Below, piece by piece: positions 21,901-32,826 of a stretch of 64,000 bases of DNA (its first letter is position 1; every line of letters begins with the position of its first letter). This DNA is from Durusdinium trenchii (Eukaryota; Sar; Dinophyceae; Suessiales; Symbiodiniaceae). A program made the translations under genes and the position numbers. Where the stretch lies: assembly GCA_963970005.1 (NCBI GenBank), contig CAXAMN010015224.1, forward strand, positions 1,031,553 through 1,095,552, given 5' to 3'. A model generated the notes under the pieces. It worked only from the letters and a program-made list of their open reading frames with translations. It was not told the origin of the DNA and did not search any database.

Positions 21901-22064
21901 CGCCAGCTGTTCCACTTGCCCCACTGGCGCCCGCGCCACCACGCCGCAAGCGGCCGCTGCAGCGTCCTCCGTGCAGGCCGTGCTCAGCAGCGCCCGGCGC
22001 TCCACGTCGCCGCCGTCCGCGGCGTCGACGTGGCCCGCGACCACGGAGGCCCTCAGCGGGCGCG
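21901..22064 (+). CDS. Internal exon, Ala/Ser/Thr-rich
   Basis: A long pyrimidine tract (CCATCCTCCACCTCCCACC) and AGCAAAGCAG precede a frame reading ASCSTCPTGARATTPQ, AAAAASSVQAVLSSARR, then STSPPSAASTWPATTEAL, ending GCGCG|GTGGGT. The other plus frame and the minus strand give Arg/Pro or Gly/Arg runs typical of wrong frames. Likely a disordered, possibly O-glycosylated or linker region. Function unknown. Confidence 0.6.
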
Positions 22065-22588
22065 GTGGGTTGAAAGGACGCATTCAATATCCTTTTAATG
22101 CCTTAAAGTCGAACACCATATCTCGTTTTGGTAAGAAGCTGATCAACTTCTAGTTGAGTGGACAAAAGCTCATAAATATATTATCTGTTCGAATTCATGA
22201 TCATACATGGATATCATTGTCTACATGTCAATGTATTCCTGTGATACGTAAACTTTCAGGTGCCTGAAAGAACCGATATAATCACATCAATACTTATGAA
22301 TCCAAACCAGCTCCAAAAGCTCAAGGACTGCCTGACAAAGAACATCATTGCATTGACAAACACTCGAACAGCAGGATGAACACCCACCTGCTGCAAAGTG
22401 CACCCATCCCCAAATCCTTGCAGCTTCTCTTACCAAGAACCAATCTGGCCTTCGTGTCTGAACATTTGGAGCTACCCAATCAAGGTGTCTAGTTTCCGCC
22501 GCTGGTTCCATTAATTTATATAATGCCACATGTTCACTAATTAGTACTAATTAGGCGCTCATTTTCGTCCTATTGAAGCTTCAAGCAC

Positions 22589-22873
22589 TTGGCTTTGGCA
22601 GTCTTTAAACGTTGCTGTTGGCAAACCATACCCCAAACTGCCCAAAACAAACTTGTAACCCCTCCAAGCTATATTGAACATCTCGTACAGGCCCTTATCG
22701 GAGTAAGGGCGACGCCACCACGGGTGAAAAACAGAAAGACTCATCTCCGCTTTGTTGAACCAAACATCATCGCCCACCGTTTTGGGGTCGACCCGGATGA
22801 ACGTCCGTCGACCGCGGGGTCCCCCGTGTCGAAACCGCCGCGTCGAGGAGCAGCAACGGTGGCCACCGCTCAG
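22589..22873 (+). CDS. Candidate coding segment, strand uncertain
   Basis: The plus frame reads YIEHLVQALIGVRATPP, THLRFVEPNIIAHRFGVDPD and ERPSTAGSPVSKPPRRG, with a donor CAG|GTGGCC at its end. The minus strand over 22559-22777 is also open with plausible composition (PWWRRPYSDKGLYEMF). The acceptor for the plus reading is not obvious. Confidence 0.35.
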
Positions 22874-23187
22874 GTGGCCATTGGTTGTGCCGGCACAACG
22901 CGGTGGCCTCGAGCGGCGGAAGAGACCCAGAGTCCAGAGACACCGATAGAGTCAGAGTTTTGTGTGTGGTGTGCGTTAGTTTCTATTGTTTTAAAGGGTG
23001 AAGATGGATGAAGCATTGTGAACAGTAACAGGACGTCAAAACAGAAACCTGGACCCACAGTAGGACAATCCAAATGGAAACGCTGAATCTCTGAATTCAG
23101 GGGAGTACAAATGGACCTCCAAAGTGGATTATTGAGATGGAGTAAATCATTTCCCTATGGATTCACAAACCTTCTGATGTATATAGG

Positions 23188-23246
23188 CTTGGAGTGTCCA
23201 GTCGTACCTTCTGAGAAGACTCTGAGAAGGTCAATGGATCCCCAGG
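23188..23246. mobile_element. Family A palindrome (short form)
   Basis: GTCCAGTCGTACCTTCTGAG and the reverse complement of CTCTGAGAAGGTCAATGGAT pair across a few bases. Ends are GGAGTGTCCA and GGATCCCCAGG. It lies inside a 200-codon plus ORF (23111-23713), which is therefore unlikely to be a single exon. Confidence 0.65.
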
Positions 23247-23485
23247 CTTTGTGGTTGGCTGTTGGTTCTCATGGCACCGGGGGGCCCAGCGACCACGTTC
23301 GACGTGAAGCCATGCCCCTCCGGTCAAGCTACCAGGGATTGGGGCTCCAGGTGTCGACCGCCGAGATTCGTGGAGCAAGTCAAAGTAAAATTGAGAGTAA
23401 ACAACTCATTATACATTACAGTAACATGCAGCATAGCTCCTACCAGCAATGGTACCTCAGGGTTACCAGCAGGTTCAGTGATCCT

Positions 23486-23713
23486 CCCATCCCTCTTTGC
23501 CGCGACACCAGGCGCCACACGCCGGGCAGCACCGGCAAAGGCTCAGCGGCCGCAGCACTCCCCAAGGGGCTGCTCACGCCAAGGGTCTCCAGTGCTAAGC
23601 GCGTCAAGCCTCGGCGAAGTGGCAAAACAAAAAACGGCTCAAAAGCCTTCAAAACAAAAGGTTCCATGAAAAATAGCACTATTGAAAAAGGACATTATAC
23701 TGAAACCTGCTGA
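23486..23713 (+). CDS. Candidate basic C-terminal segment
   Basis: The plus frame gives HTPGSTGKGSAAAALPKGL, LTPRVSSAKRVKPRRSGKTK and a stop at 23711-23713. It is Lys/Arg-rich. A second plus frame is also plausible (SPVLSASSLGEVAKQKTAQK, stop near 23669). The two cannot be separated by eye. Confidence 0.3.
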   Translation, partial: PIPLCRDTRRHTPGSTGKGSAAAALPKGLLTPRVSSAKRVKPRRSGKTKNGSKAFKTKGSMKNSTIEKGHYTETC

Positions 23714-23889
23714 GGGTCTCTGTTCTTTTCTTTGTTTGTTGCTGGTACTTGCTCTTGAACCACGTCCCAAAGGGGACGTGATAGAACTAAAAACTACGCA
23801 TCACAGCCAGGTCTTTCGGAACCCAAAGACCCTTTGACCCCCTACCCCAAAAAGGTCTTGATTACATAAGGATCCTTGTTCCTCAACAG

Positions 23890-24147
23890 CTTGGGGCCAA
23901 ATCGTCCCGCGGTACAGCGCAGCTCCTCCCGCCCCACGCCGAGTGGCGTGAAGCCATCGTCCCACTGCAGTGCAGCTCCTCCCAGCAGCTGGACGCCCAG
24001 TTCGCCAGCGCATCCGAGCGCGCGGACGAGGACGAGGACTGGGACCAGCGGAGCAGCTTCTCCAAGAGTTCCTGGAGGCCTCGAGCAGTTTCAGAGGTCG
24101 GAGATTGGGAGGTCAGGGACGTGAAGAGCAGAGCAAACCAACCATAA
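23890..24147 (+). CDS. Terminal exon, 85 residues
   Basis: CCTTGTTCCTCAACAG is a strong acceptor. The phase-0 frame runs 85 codons to TAA: LGAKSSRGTAQLLPPHAEW, REAIVPLQCSSSQQLDAQF, ASASERADEDEDWDQRSSF, SKSSWRPRAVSEVGDWEVRD. Third positions are strongly G/C up to about codon 65. GAG|GTCGGA or GAG|GTCAGG could be donors that end the exon earlier. An acidic patch (ADEDEDWD) is present. Unknown function. Confidence 0.65.
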   Translation, partial: LGAKSSRGTAQLLPPHAEWREAIVPLQCSSSQQLDAQFASASERADEDEDWDQRSSFSKSSWRPRAVSEVGDWEVRDVKSRANQP

Positions 24148-24592
24148 CTTTCCTAATCAAACCAGGTGGCAAACCAGGTGCCAAACCTAACTTTGGTTGG
24201 TTATGATTGGTTCGTGGATGCTTTCCTCTAAACAAACTACAGTAGGTTTGCCACTTCCATGTCAACGACTTGGAGAGTATAGAAGACAACACCGATTTCC
24301 ATCGTCCCAGGGTTTGGAGTTGCGAGACAACCACGAATCTGTGGGGACTCAACGACCAGCTGACGAGTCCAGCTGACAGGGCCGGACAGTTTCTGATGGT
24401 TCCATGGTGCCAAGAATCACTTGGAGCCTTAACATGAAACCCACAAGAAGTTTGGTTCTTTCATGTGTCTAATTTTTTCAGGAATCGCTCCAGTCGGATG
24501 TGTGTTGGGACAGCCTGATGACAGCTGAGAAGTCGGACTGGATCGTCTGAGAAGTTCGGTCGTTGTGTTGAAATGATTCGTTCATGACCGAC

Positions 24593-24680
24593 TTCTCAGA
24601 CGAAGGCATGATTCCAACAAGAATGGCTGCCGCATGTTGCAGAATGGCCAGACACGGCATCAACGGCACATCAACGGCAT
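24593..24680 (-). CDS. Exon 4 (of those seen) of a minus-strand gene
   Basis: Acceptor GCGCACAG, then AVDVPLMPCLAILQHAAAIL and VGIMPSSE, ending GAGAA|GTCGGT. It starts with two bases completing a codon, which fits the phase-1 end of the exon at 24942-25079. The peptide is hydrophobic and could be a helix or membrane segment. Its 3' end is part of an inverted repeat (24543-24603). Confidence 0.5.
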
Positions 24681-24941
24681 CTGTGCGCAGCACAAGTGCG
24701 CCGCACTATCTGACGGATCAAAGGCCCTCCATATGCAAGGTGTACCCTCCTGGGGCTGGCACCCGCGAGGGGCTGCCAAAGGATAGCTGCATCCCCCCTC
24801 CCGAATCATGAATGATGGTTGCAGGGAGGTTGACTCTGGAGGTCTATCAAGGGTTCAAGCTTGACTTGCTTTACTCCTAGATTCTAGATACTCTTATAGA
24901 ACTGTTGGCCGCCCTAAATTCATGTCGAAGTGCCCCGTCAC

Positions 24942-25079
24942 TTGCTCGCGCTGGCGCGCTCGCGCCTGTGTCCAGCTCTTCATGCACCTCGTCAAGCGCC
25001 TCGTTGGCGCCATCGCTGGCGCCCACCACTTCGCTGATGAGAGGGCCAGCACTGGCCTGGCCGCCCAACACCGATAGGA
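24942..25079 (-). CDS. Exon 3 of a minus-strand gene
   Basis: Acceptor GTTTTCCTGGGAG, then LSVLGGQASAGPLISEVVGA, SDGANEALDEVHEELDTGAS and APARA, ending GCAA|GTGACG. Codons are strongly G/C-ending. The first two bases complete a Val codon with the single base left by the exon at 25408-25548, so the two exons join in frame across a 328-bp intron. Acidic, Ala/Gly-rich. Confidence 0.6.
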
Positions 25080-25407
25080 CTCCCAGGAAAACCCGGACTC
25101 CCTCAGTTTCTTCCATGGTCACCATGGGGTGGGGTGAGTGGAAACGCGGCAGAGATCGGAGGAGTGCTTCAAAAGGTGTTCGAATCTCATCTGGGTGGTC
25201 CAAACATGCGACAGTCTCAACACAAACACACTCGGATTTGGGGGTTCATGTTTGACCGTCACCAAAACTAGTACCTTCCATACAAAAACATGTCGTGCCA
25301 AATTCAATATTGCCTAATATTGCCCTCAACTGAACAAACCTGAACCAGTCCACCAAACCCCTCACACCTGACCAACATCTTCCTTCTGATATTCACTCCT
25401 CTCACAC

Positions 25408-25548
25408 CTGCCAGCGGAGCGCCCTGCGCCTCAGCTTTGCTTGTCTCACCGGTGGTCTTCGTCGCGGCACAGAGTTCCGCGCCCCGCAGTTCCAAGGCAC
25501 CGGCGAGCGCCAGCACGGGCTCTGTGACCTTCTTCTCACCGCACAAAT
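25408..25548 (-). CDS. Exon 2 of a minus-strand gene
   Basis: Acceptor GGCCGTTCTCGCAG, then LCGEKKVTEPVLALAGALEL, RGAELCAATKTTGETSKAEA and QGAPLA, ending GCAG|GTGTGA. This is one of the clearest exons in the window: good pyrimidine tract, GT donor, strong codon bias, and a phase that matches the next exon. The pattern looks helical and regular, but I do not recognise a family. Confidence 0.7.
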
Positions 25549-26217
25549 CTGCGAGAACGGCCGAACAGCGGTGGACCCGTGAACCCGTGGACGGGACGGG
25601 ACTCACATCAGCTCACCAGCTGCCGTGAAGACGACACTTGTGGAGGATAGTAAAGACGACCTGGAGCCTCCAAAGTATCCTAGAAACCTGGACCGTGAGG
25701 CTGCTTTTTCATTCTCCAGGGTGGCTGGAGGGTCCTTGTCATCCAAACAGGAGACATTGTTGAACATCATGGGTATGGCCAAGTGGGTCCCACTATTGCA
25801 GGACACCCTTCAATAATATAAGGACTGAAGAACATTTTATATAATATAGGTGGGCATGTGGTGGCCGATGGGTTGACAAATTGAGATCTGAGGATGCCTT
25901 TACTGGCCAGTAAGTAAAAGCTCTGAGGTCTGTGTTGGCAGAAGTCAAATAGAAACATTCCAGCATATTCTATTGGATGACGAAGTGTGATAAATCAAAT
26001 GTCTGTTAGCATCCAAAGGCCGTTCCCCAATCAAAAAAGCATCGGCTGATCGACTTGGGATGGCTGGCAGTGAACCCTTAGGACAGCGGACAGCTTAAAT
26101 GTGATCTGAAGGACTCTCTGAACGCCGACACCGGACCGACGCAATCTGCCACCATACTACCTCACCCAAGAAGATAGTATAAATTAGTATAACAATGTAG
26201 TCTATAATGTCAACATA

Positions 26218-26356
26218 GGATTAACCAACCCCCCCCTATTAGTCTACCCAGGGTTCAGGCCCCAATAATAAACTAATTTGAACTACTAATTTCCACAGTC
26301 ACCACCCTCTAATAAAAATTTTGCTTGGCTGAAACCCCCCCCTATTAGTCAACCCC
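26218..26356. repeat. Direct repeat CCCCCCTATTAGTC
   Basis: AACCCCCCCCTATTAGTC near 26228 and AACCCCCCCCTATTAGTC near 26332 lie in the same orientation about 105 bp apart, both followed by (T/A)ACCC. They could be a short tandem duplication or ends of a small element. Confidence 0.6.
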
Positions 26357-26564
26357 CTGTCCCCCCAGGAAAAATATAAATACTTCAATATATATGTGTT
26401 TAATTAGTTTTATTATTTTTGCCTTTTCAATATCTTTTGGTCCATGGTGAAACTGATGGTGAAACTGATCTTCTGATCCACTCTTTTCCCATGCCATCTC
26501 TTGAGAGATAGCATTCTGATCCACCCTTCTCACATGCCATTTGGCATTCTTCCAGCTGATGCCC

Positions 26565-26903
26565 TCATCCATCCTTCTTATCATCCTTCTCATCCTGCTC
26601 CTGCTTCTTCTTCTCATCCTTCCCAGCAGCAATCTGTGCAGCCATTGTATACTCATATGGGATCTTCCTGCCCATCCTCTTCCCCTCCTTCCTCATCCAA
26701 TAGGCAGTGCATTTCCACACATTGCAATCCATACACCCACTGGAATACCTGCACTTGCCACATACCCCAATCCCATCCAACTCAATCTTGGTTTTGGCTT
26801 TCAAATAGGCTGCTGGGAGCTCATCCACCCTCAAAGCACCACCCTCATTCACCAATTTCCAAGCATCCTCCTGCATCTTATTCAACTTCTTATGCTCTTC
26901 CTT
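26565..26903 (-). CDS. Cys-motif protein, 5' end lost in assembly gap
   Basis: From the gap edge at 26903 the minus strand is open for 113 codons to TGA, including the stop. It begins KEEHKKLNKMQEDAWKLV and has LRVDELPAAYLKAKTKIE. Then comes a compact Cys cluster, CGKCRYSSGCMDC-NVWKC (CxxC, CxxC, then C). It ends in a Lys/Glu/Asp tail (KDEKKKQEQDEKDDKKDG). The peptide is the most protein-like in the window, yet codons are A/T-rich at third positions (GGT, TTG, GAT), unlike nearby exons. The Cys arrangement suggests zinc binding. I have an uncertain memory of CRxSxxGCxxC motifs in many dinoflagellate proteins. Confidence 0.7.
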   Translation of the reverse strand, partial: KEEHKKLNKMQEDAWKLVNEGGALRVDELPAAYLKAKTKIELDGIGVCGKCRYSSGCMDCNVWKCTAYWMRKEGKRMGRKIPYEYTMAAQIAAGKDEKKKQEQDEKDDKKDG

Positions 26904-26913
26904 NNNNNNNNNN
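26904..26913. other. Assembly gap of 10 N
   Basis: Ten N mark a scaffold join of unknown true length. It cuts the Cys-motif ORF. Confidence 1.
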
Positions 26914-27317
26914 ATACTGTACGGTATACTTGCACCCCAAAATCCGATCAAAACCCACCTACTGACCTGTGAATGCGAAGGAAATGGATTGGTAGGGAGC
27001 TGCTGCAATTTGCTTGCCAGGGGCCAAGGGTGAAACATAGTGAAACACGCGATTACTCCCCCTGCAGGGGCCCCTCAATGCAACTCGCATGGCACTCAAC
27101 ATCCTGAGGTCTGTCGGTGCAGCTGGTCCCAGCTCAAAAAACACAAATCAAATCCCCGTGACAAACCCAACAAGGCAGAAACGGACATCAACGGTTTCTT
27201 CAGTACTCTTAAAGTGCAACATAACAAACAACAAAACAAACCAAGACTTGCACAAATATCCCAGAAGAAGCTCGATCCAACCATGACGGCAAATCAAGAA
27301 ACGGTTTGCGACTGGGT

Positions 27318-27533
27318 TTAGTTCCAGGCAAGCGCTTTTGGTGTCCCATCCCTGCATGCCCGCTGAATCCGTTTCGAATCCTCCGAAAGGTAGGGCACTA
27401 ACGCTGCCCGCGCAAACCCCCAGCCAGCGCGAGGGTGGCCACTGCCAGAGGTCTGCACCGAATTCAGGGCCTCCTGCGTCGTGCAACGGCCGAAGGTAGC
27501 GCAACGGCCGAATACTTGACGAGACATGGACAA
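27318..27533 (-). CDS. Candidate terminal exon
   Basis: The minus frame reads TTQEALNSVQTSGSGHPRAG, FARAALVPYLSEDSKRIQ and RACRDGTPKALAWN, then TAA. Third positions are mostly G or C in the middle. The 5' limit is that of the open frame; an acceptor has not been fixed. A second minus frame is open over the same bases but is less protein-like. Confidence 0.5.
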   Translation of the reverse strand: MSMSRQVFGRCATFGRCTTQEALNSVQTSGSGHPRAGWGFARAALVPYLSEDSKRIQRACRDGTPKALAWN

Positions 27534-28939
27534 GTTACTAAGGTTCGAAGCATCTCATGGAATCAGTCAAATGCCTGAACACAAAAGAATAAAGTCCTTC
27601 AATATTGTATCATTATATGTATAGTTATATATATATATATCTATATATCCTTCAACTCTTGTGCAGAATCACCCTGGTTACAAAAACTACCCACATCGTC
27701 TTCCCCAACGCGCCCTTCGTTTTGCGTCAAAAGGTGCCTGGCACCTTGAGGTGCTGTCGATCCTTGTCAGAACATGTTCTTGCCAGGCAAGCTGGGTTTG
27801 TTAAAGGACCATTTGAACCATTTGTGCACCCACAGGATGATACAGTGCAGGATCTTTTGACAAATTTATAAACACATGTACGGCGAATTCCCCCCAGGGC
27901 GAATTGAGTCAGGTGGCAACATGCGCGTACCGTACGCACGTATCATTGCATATCTATTAAATCTATTATATACTCTATATTAATTTCCTGATATTACCTG
28001 CAATATGAATTGCAAGATCATCTCCTGCACTTGACATGTGATCCGCGTGGCCTTGACATGTCCAGAGGCTGGCAGCGCAGAAGCACTGCAAGCGAAACTC
28101 TGACACACTTCTACCTGGACCATCCAAAGGGTGGTTATTGGATGAAAAATAGATAGTCAGGGGGGTCTATCAATGCCACCCCTTGGGTGCTGCTGGATGC
28201 TGCTGGTAGATATCTGTTTATCTTCTTGGCATGTGATCCGTACTGAATATACTTGGTTGTGGAGTCATGGATGGACTCCGTCGCAGATCGTTAGCTTACG
28301 GACGGAAATGGCCCATGGCATCGGACATGGATGCAGGGGCTGGAAGAAGAATCCGTCCGATTCGGTCGGCGGATGGCGAGAGACGTTCCCGAGCGAGAGA
28401 CGTTGCGACGTATCACCTTGACTGTCTTCCAATTTTGATGACCTTGTCCAGATTCGATGTCAGTCACGAGATATCACGACATGCAGGAAGACTTGACATA
28501 TCACCAGTGTGGTGGATCACCAAAGTGCCAACATTTGACCCTTTCGACATTTCTGGAGCTTTGTTGGTGTGTGTTTTATTTTTGTCTGTCTTTGGGTGCA
28601 TCCTTGGTCTTTCTGTTGCGACGACTTGCCTAGAAAAACGAAGAGCGAAAGACCCGCTTCGGATCTGAGCGGGATGCCAATCACGGCTGGGAGCACCAAA
28701 ATTACATGGTCTGCGTGTTGAAGAACAAACAAGTAACAAATTACAATGAACAATTACAATCAATATGCACAAACACCACCCATGATCATTTGACTATTCT
28801 GTGTACGGTAAATGCATTTAGATGTGCTGCTCAAGAAAAGCTGGAGTCTGGTCATTGAAAGAATCTCCAGTGTGGGGAGTCAACCATCCTTCCCAGTCCG
28901 ATGAATTGCAGCACCGTCCTCAGCCACAGCCACGGTCAC

Positions 28940-28999
28940 TGCGTGCCCCGCGCTGGAGCTTGAGCACACGGCAAGCACGCGCCGCAGCACCGCCAAGCT
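28940..28999 (-). CDS. Exon 1 (of those seen) of the same minus-strand gene, or a separate one
   Basis: Acceptor TTGCCTCGCTACAG, then LGGAAARACRVLKLQRGAR, ending CGCA|GTGACC. Phase-1 start and end agree with the 25408-25548 exon. The 3.4-kb gap between them contains another minus-strand ORF with a stop and an assembly gap, so linkage is uncertain. Confidence 0.5.
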
Positions 29000-29945
29000 C
29001 TGTAGCGAGGCAACAACCTCAGTTTACAGGCGGTAGAGTTAAACTGGCAAGTGACAATCTAAACTAAACACAACGCTGCATTAGGAAGGGGAATCTCATT
29101 GCTGGGGATGGGCACTCTTCCCCAGAGTTGCACGAGCTGCGACCAGGGAACAGGTGGTGGTGATGGGATGGCAACCAACACATTTTGCCCTTTTTAGTCA
29201 CAACCTTCGAGCATCAAAGCCCTACGACTATAGGCGAGATATTGCGAGATCATTGATGACCATCAGAGTATATCATTTGACAAGGCACACAGTGTTACAC
29301 CCACTCGAAATCTCATGTTGTCACACTCGACCAGCTGTTTCGAATTGCCTAAACACAACCGCGGCAACTGAGGCCGCTGTGTAACTTGATTGGCAACAAA
29401 AAACACTACCACACCCCAACTTGTGACCACTGGCATGGGCCAGCCAAAGGCATGAACACATATGAACACCGCTCACAAATATACCTATGATCATTGGATA
29501 CCAAGTGCCAACCAAAATGCGTCTTTGTTAATTTTGAATATGTTTACGGAACGGGGAAACAAAAACAACACAAGGGGATTCAACATAAGGAACATAGGAG
29601 TATATAACCCTGAGCTAAACATGCTAAACTAAGTTACCTTCTCAGGCTCAAATCCAAACAACTCAACAAATATGGCCTGCCAGGCATGAGGCTCACATGG
29701 TGTGCCAAAATGCTGACACGTCTAACGTGTCAAGTCAACCAAATGGGAATCGCTCTACGGAAACCTTTGCCTTCTTGGATTGATCTTCTTTTCACCCTAT
29801 TTGGAAGAGCCATGTCCACTACACAAATAAGAAACACATAACTGCAATAAGTAACCTGTATATCATGCATTCTCATTCCATCGTCTTTTGAGGGATTCGG
29901 TCTATAAACATCCTATCCACCCCACCGTTTCACCATGCTTCACCT

Positions 29946-30023
29946 CTAAGTCCACTTCGCCACCTCGTCGTCCAGATCCGGTGGGTCCGCGGGGATGACC
30001 CCCCCGCGGGTCATGCCCAGCGT
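29946..30023 (-). CDS. Candidate terminal exon, 25 residues
   Basis: Acceptor GACGCTCCCAG, then TLGMTRGGVIPADPPDLDDE, VAKWT and TAG. Nearly all third positions are G/C. GAG|GTGGCG could be a donor ending the exon after DDE. The other minus frames over this island are also open, so this choice rests on the acceptor and composition. Confidence 0.45.
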   Translation of the reverse strand, partial: TLGMTRGGVIPADPPDLDDEVAKWT

Positions 30024-30257
30024 CTGGGAGCGTCTCCAACATCGTCCGGCAACCCAGGTCAAGCCACCAGGTGCCTCGAGGCACCAAAGGGGGAATTTCA
30101 CAGCGTTGAGGCCAAGCGGCCAAAACCCCCCCAAAAAAAATCCATTCAAACCAACACAGTTTTTTTTGCTTAGTGATGCCATAAATAAGATCTCATGGAT
30201 AGCGCAAGAGAATGAATAATGGAAGCATTATCATATCTTTGATTTTTTTTACCGCAG

Positions 30258-30324
30258 AGGTTGGATCTGTCCGTGAAACAGGTCACCCGTGCTGGGGCAC
30301 CGCATGGCACTGGGCATCTCCAAG
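30258..30324 (+). CDS. Internal exon, 22 codons
   Basis: A T-rich tract and ACCGCAG precede RLDLSVKQVTRAGAPHGTG and HLQ, ending CAAG|GTGAAT. Acceptor and donor are both among the best in the window. An alternative donor, CAG|GTCACC, lies inside. Unknown function. Confidence 0.6.
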
Positions 30325-31103
30325 GTGAATGAACAAAACTGAACATGAGAAGGCGACCTTCAAATAGGAGGAGGAGCTTTAAACCCGGTGGGGGAGTAGC
30401 TGAGTTCCGGTGCGGAGTTCGTTGTTGAAACATGTTGAGACGAACTGCGCACCCGTTCACCCACGAACGAAACGGAGTGAGAAACAGGACGGCAGTCTAA
30501 AGGACGGCAGGTCTTCCAGATGAATCCTTCCAAGGGCACAAAGTGCTTCGAACACTGGACATTGGGTACGTGACCCTGAAATCCAACCAAGACCCGTCAA
30601 AGGCCCGGAGTCACCCCACTCGACATCAAGAGCAGAACAGACCCTTGAAACCTCAACCTCACCAGGTGAACACCACAACAAGGCCGTAGAGCGGAAAGAG
30701 TCCGGATGATGTGGCCGTAACCAATCAACCGCCCTATTCGGCACGAAGCTTTCCGACGCCACTGAAGAGACGGTCGCTTTGCAAGCTTGGGAGCTTGAAA
30801 TGGGGCATTGGGCAATGCTTGTCTACCAAAGCCACTGTTCCAGGCTGAATTGAGCCATCCTCTAAGTCAGTGTAAGCTTGCAAAGATTTAGACCTAACTG
30901 GAGGTGACTTCAAAGTGGACATGACGTAGAATGTTAAGCAAGAGACAAAGTTCAACAGAATCCATGCCAATGCATATGCCGCACTTGACGGCGTGGAAGA
31001 TTTTCCCTGCCAAGCAAGGTGTTTGACAAAGACAATGTCAATGCGCCCAAAGTTCCGATGATGAGTCCCAGTTCAAAAACGGGCATGGCGTCCAAGACTC
31101 TAA

Positions 31104-31450
31104 TTGCACGGCTGTGATCATGATCACGAGGAGTTGCAAACAGCACCCCATGTAATACAAGTCATGCTGGAGTTTGAACTAGCTAGCCATGCTGTTGTCC
31201 AAGCCGCCACCCACCATGGAGCGCAGCTGGAGGCGCTCGATGCACACCTGCCATGCAGCACCAGCTTCGACAAAGGGGCCCCAGAGTCGGTGATGGGGAG
31301 CTGAAGGACATGGCATTCACGAGGCATCTGCCCCGCCAGGCATCTGCTGTCACCACAACACACATGGTAGCGCTTGAACACAAGGTCAGTCCGCTGCGGG
31401 ATGCCCCCAGGATGATGGCTGGAACTGCTTGCTCGGTGCGAAAGGTGTAC
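31104..31450 (+). pseudogene. Plus-strand coding relic or closely spaced exons
   Basis: One frame reads LQTAPHVIQVMLEFELASHA, VVQAATHHGAQLEALDAHL and FDKGAPES. The next reads LKDMAFTRHLPRQASAVTTT and HMVALEHK, ending AAG|GTCAGT. The third reads MMAGTACSVRK. The gaps (11 and about 30 bp) are too short for introns although they have AG and GT at their edges. A frameshifted copy of a spliced mRNA is the simplest explanation. Confidence 0.4.
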
Positions 31451-32826
31451 ACCCAAGTGGCCGGCTCCGGGCGATGGCTCCGGGCAATTGCCCCTGGCCG
31501 GGCATATATATAGGCACCGTAATCAGTACGGATTTCATTCGTCATCGGCAACAACACGTGTCTGTCACATGCGTCACGGTCACAGCATCTAAATCGGATC
31601 GATACCGAAGCCCCGCTTGAGAGCCACGAAAACTGGATGGAGGCAATTGTGAAGCCTCAAATATACATGCAAACGGCACGCGAAACAAAACGCGAGCTGC
31701 TTTTGAAGACCTTTAAACAGAACGAGGCAGCATGTGACAAGGCCGACAAGAACCCCCTTGCTCCAAGCGAAGACCGCGGCTGAATACACTGTAAGGCGCA
31801 GTCAAAGGTTGTGAGTCCAATGGAGGGGGTTGCGCTCCAGTGCTTGGAGCCCTCGAAAAGAAATGTTGGGGATCCGTCAACGGGCAAGTCAAGCGCAAAT
31901 GGCCTGTACAGTCACTATGCCCTTTGAAAAGGAGTCGGTGCACTTCCGCCCGACCAAGAGGCGGAAGTGTATGCGTGCGCATCGTCGGTTTGTGATCGGG
32001 ACGGGTGCATTCGTTGGAAGAAAGAGACACCGATGCTTCGAAGAGACACCGATGCTCCTCCACTTCGAAGTCTCATCGATTCTTTGGACTTCTTGAGTCG
32101 TAGCCGTCGTAGACCCAAATCATGCTTATTCCGACAGAGACATTGCTTCTCCGTCATGAGGTTGGTTCCGAGGATTTCGTCGTCCGTCTGAAAATAGTCT
32201 GAACATATCAAAGAAATGGGTCTCTGTATATTCTGGCCGTGCTCACCCGAAAGCATTCAACTTTCCGCGAATTCAGATTAATTACAGCATATTGACATAA
32301 ACGTATTCCGTTGATCAAAAGCAAACAACAAATGGAGGTGAACAACCAGCCTGGTATATGTTTGTTTTTTTTGACAGTCTACACAAGATCACCCAACCTC
32401 CCCATCCCGACCAATCCCGACCACATTGGATAGACCAGTGACGCATACTGCCACCTAAGGCACTGTTCTCTGCCGAGACCTCTTGGATGCAAAGGTGTAG
32501 GAAGCGCTTCAGTGTGGATGCAGGTGTTTGAAGGTCTTGGAGAAAGCTCCAAATCTTCCTACGATCACTCCGCTCACTCCGCACGCTCTGCACGCCACCA
32601 AGGGAAGAACTTGGTAGGACAATGTCGAACATCGACAGTGAAGCAAAAGAAGTACCGTCCACTCCGAGGAAAGAGTCCGCAAACATCAAATCCCTTCAAA
32701 TCCCGTCCGTTTCCATGAGAATCTTACCCATCTGATCCCATGTCTTCGTGAGTCATGCAGTGTTTTCCAATCGGCAAGTCATGCGGTCAGCATGTTACTT
32801 CTTCTGAACTCTAGAAACAGGCGTGT

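Noticed and set aside
23111-23713. 200-codon plus-strand ORF as a single gene
   Set aside because: It reads straight through a family A palindrome and lacks codon bias in the first half; only its last part was kept as a weak candidate.
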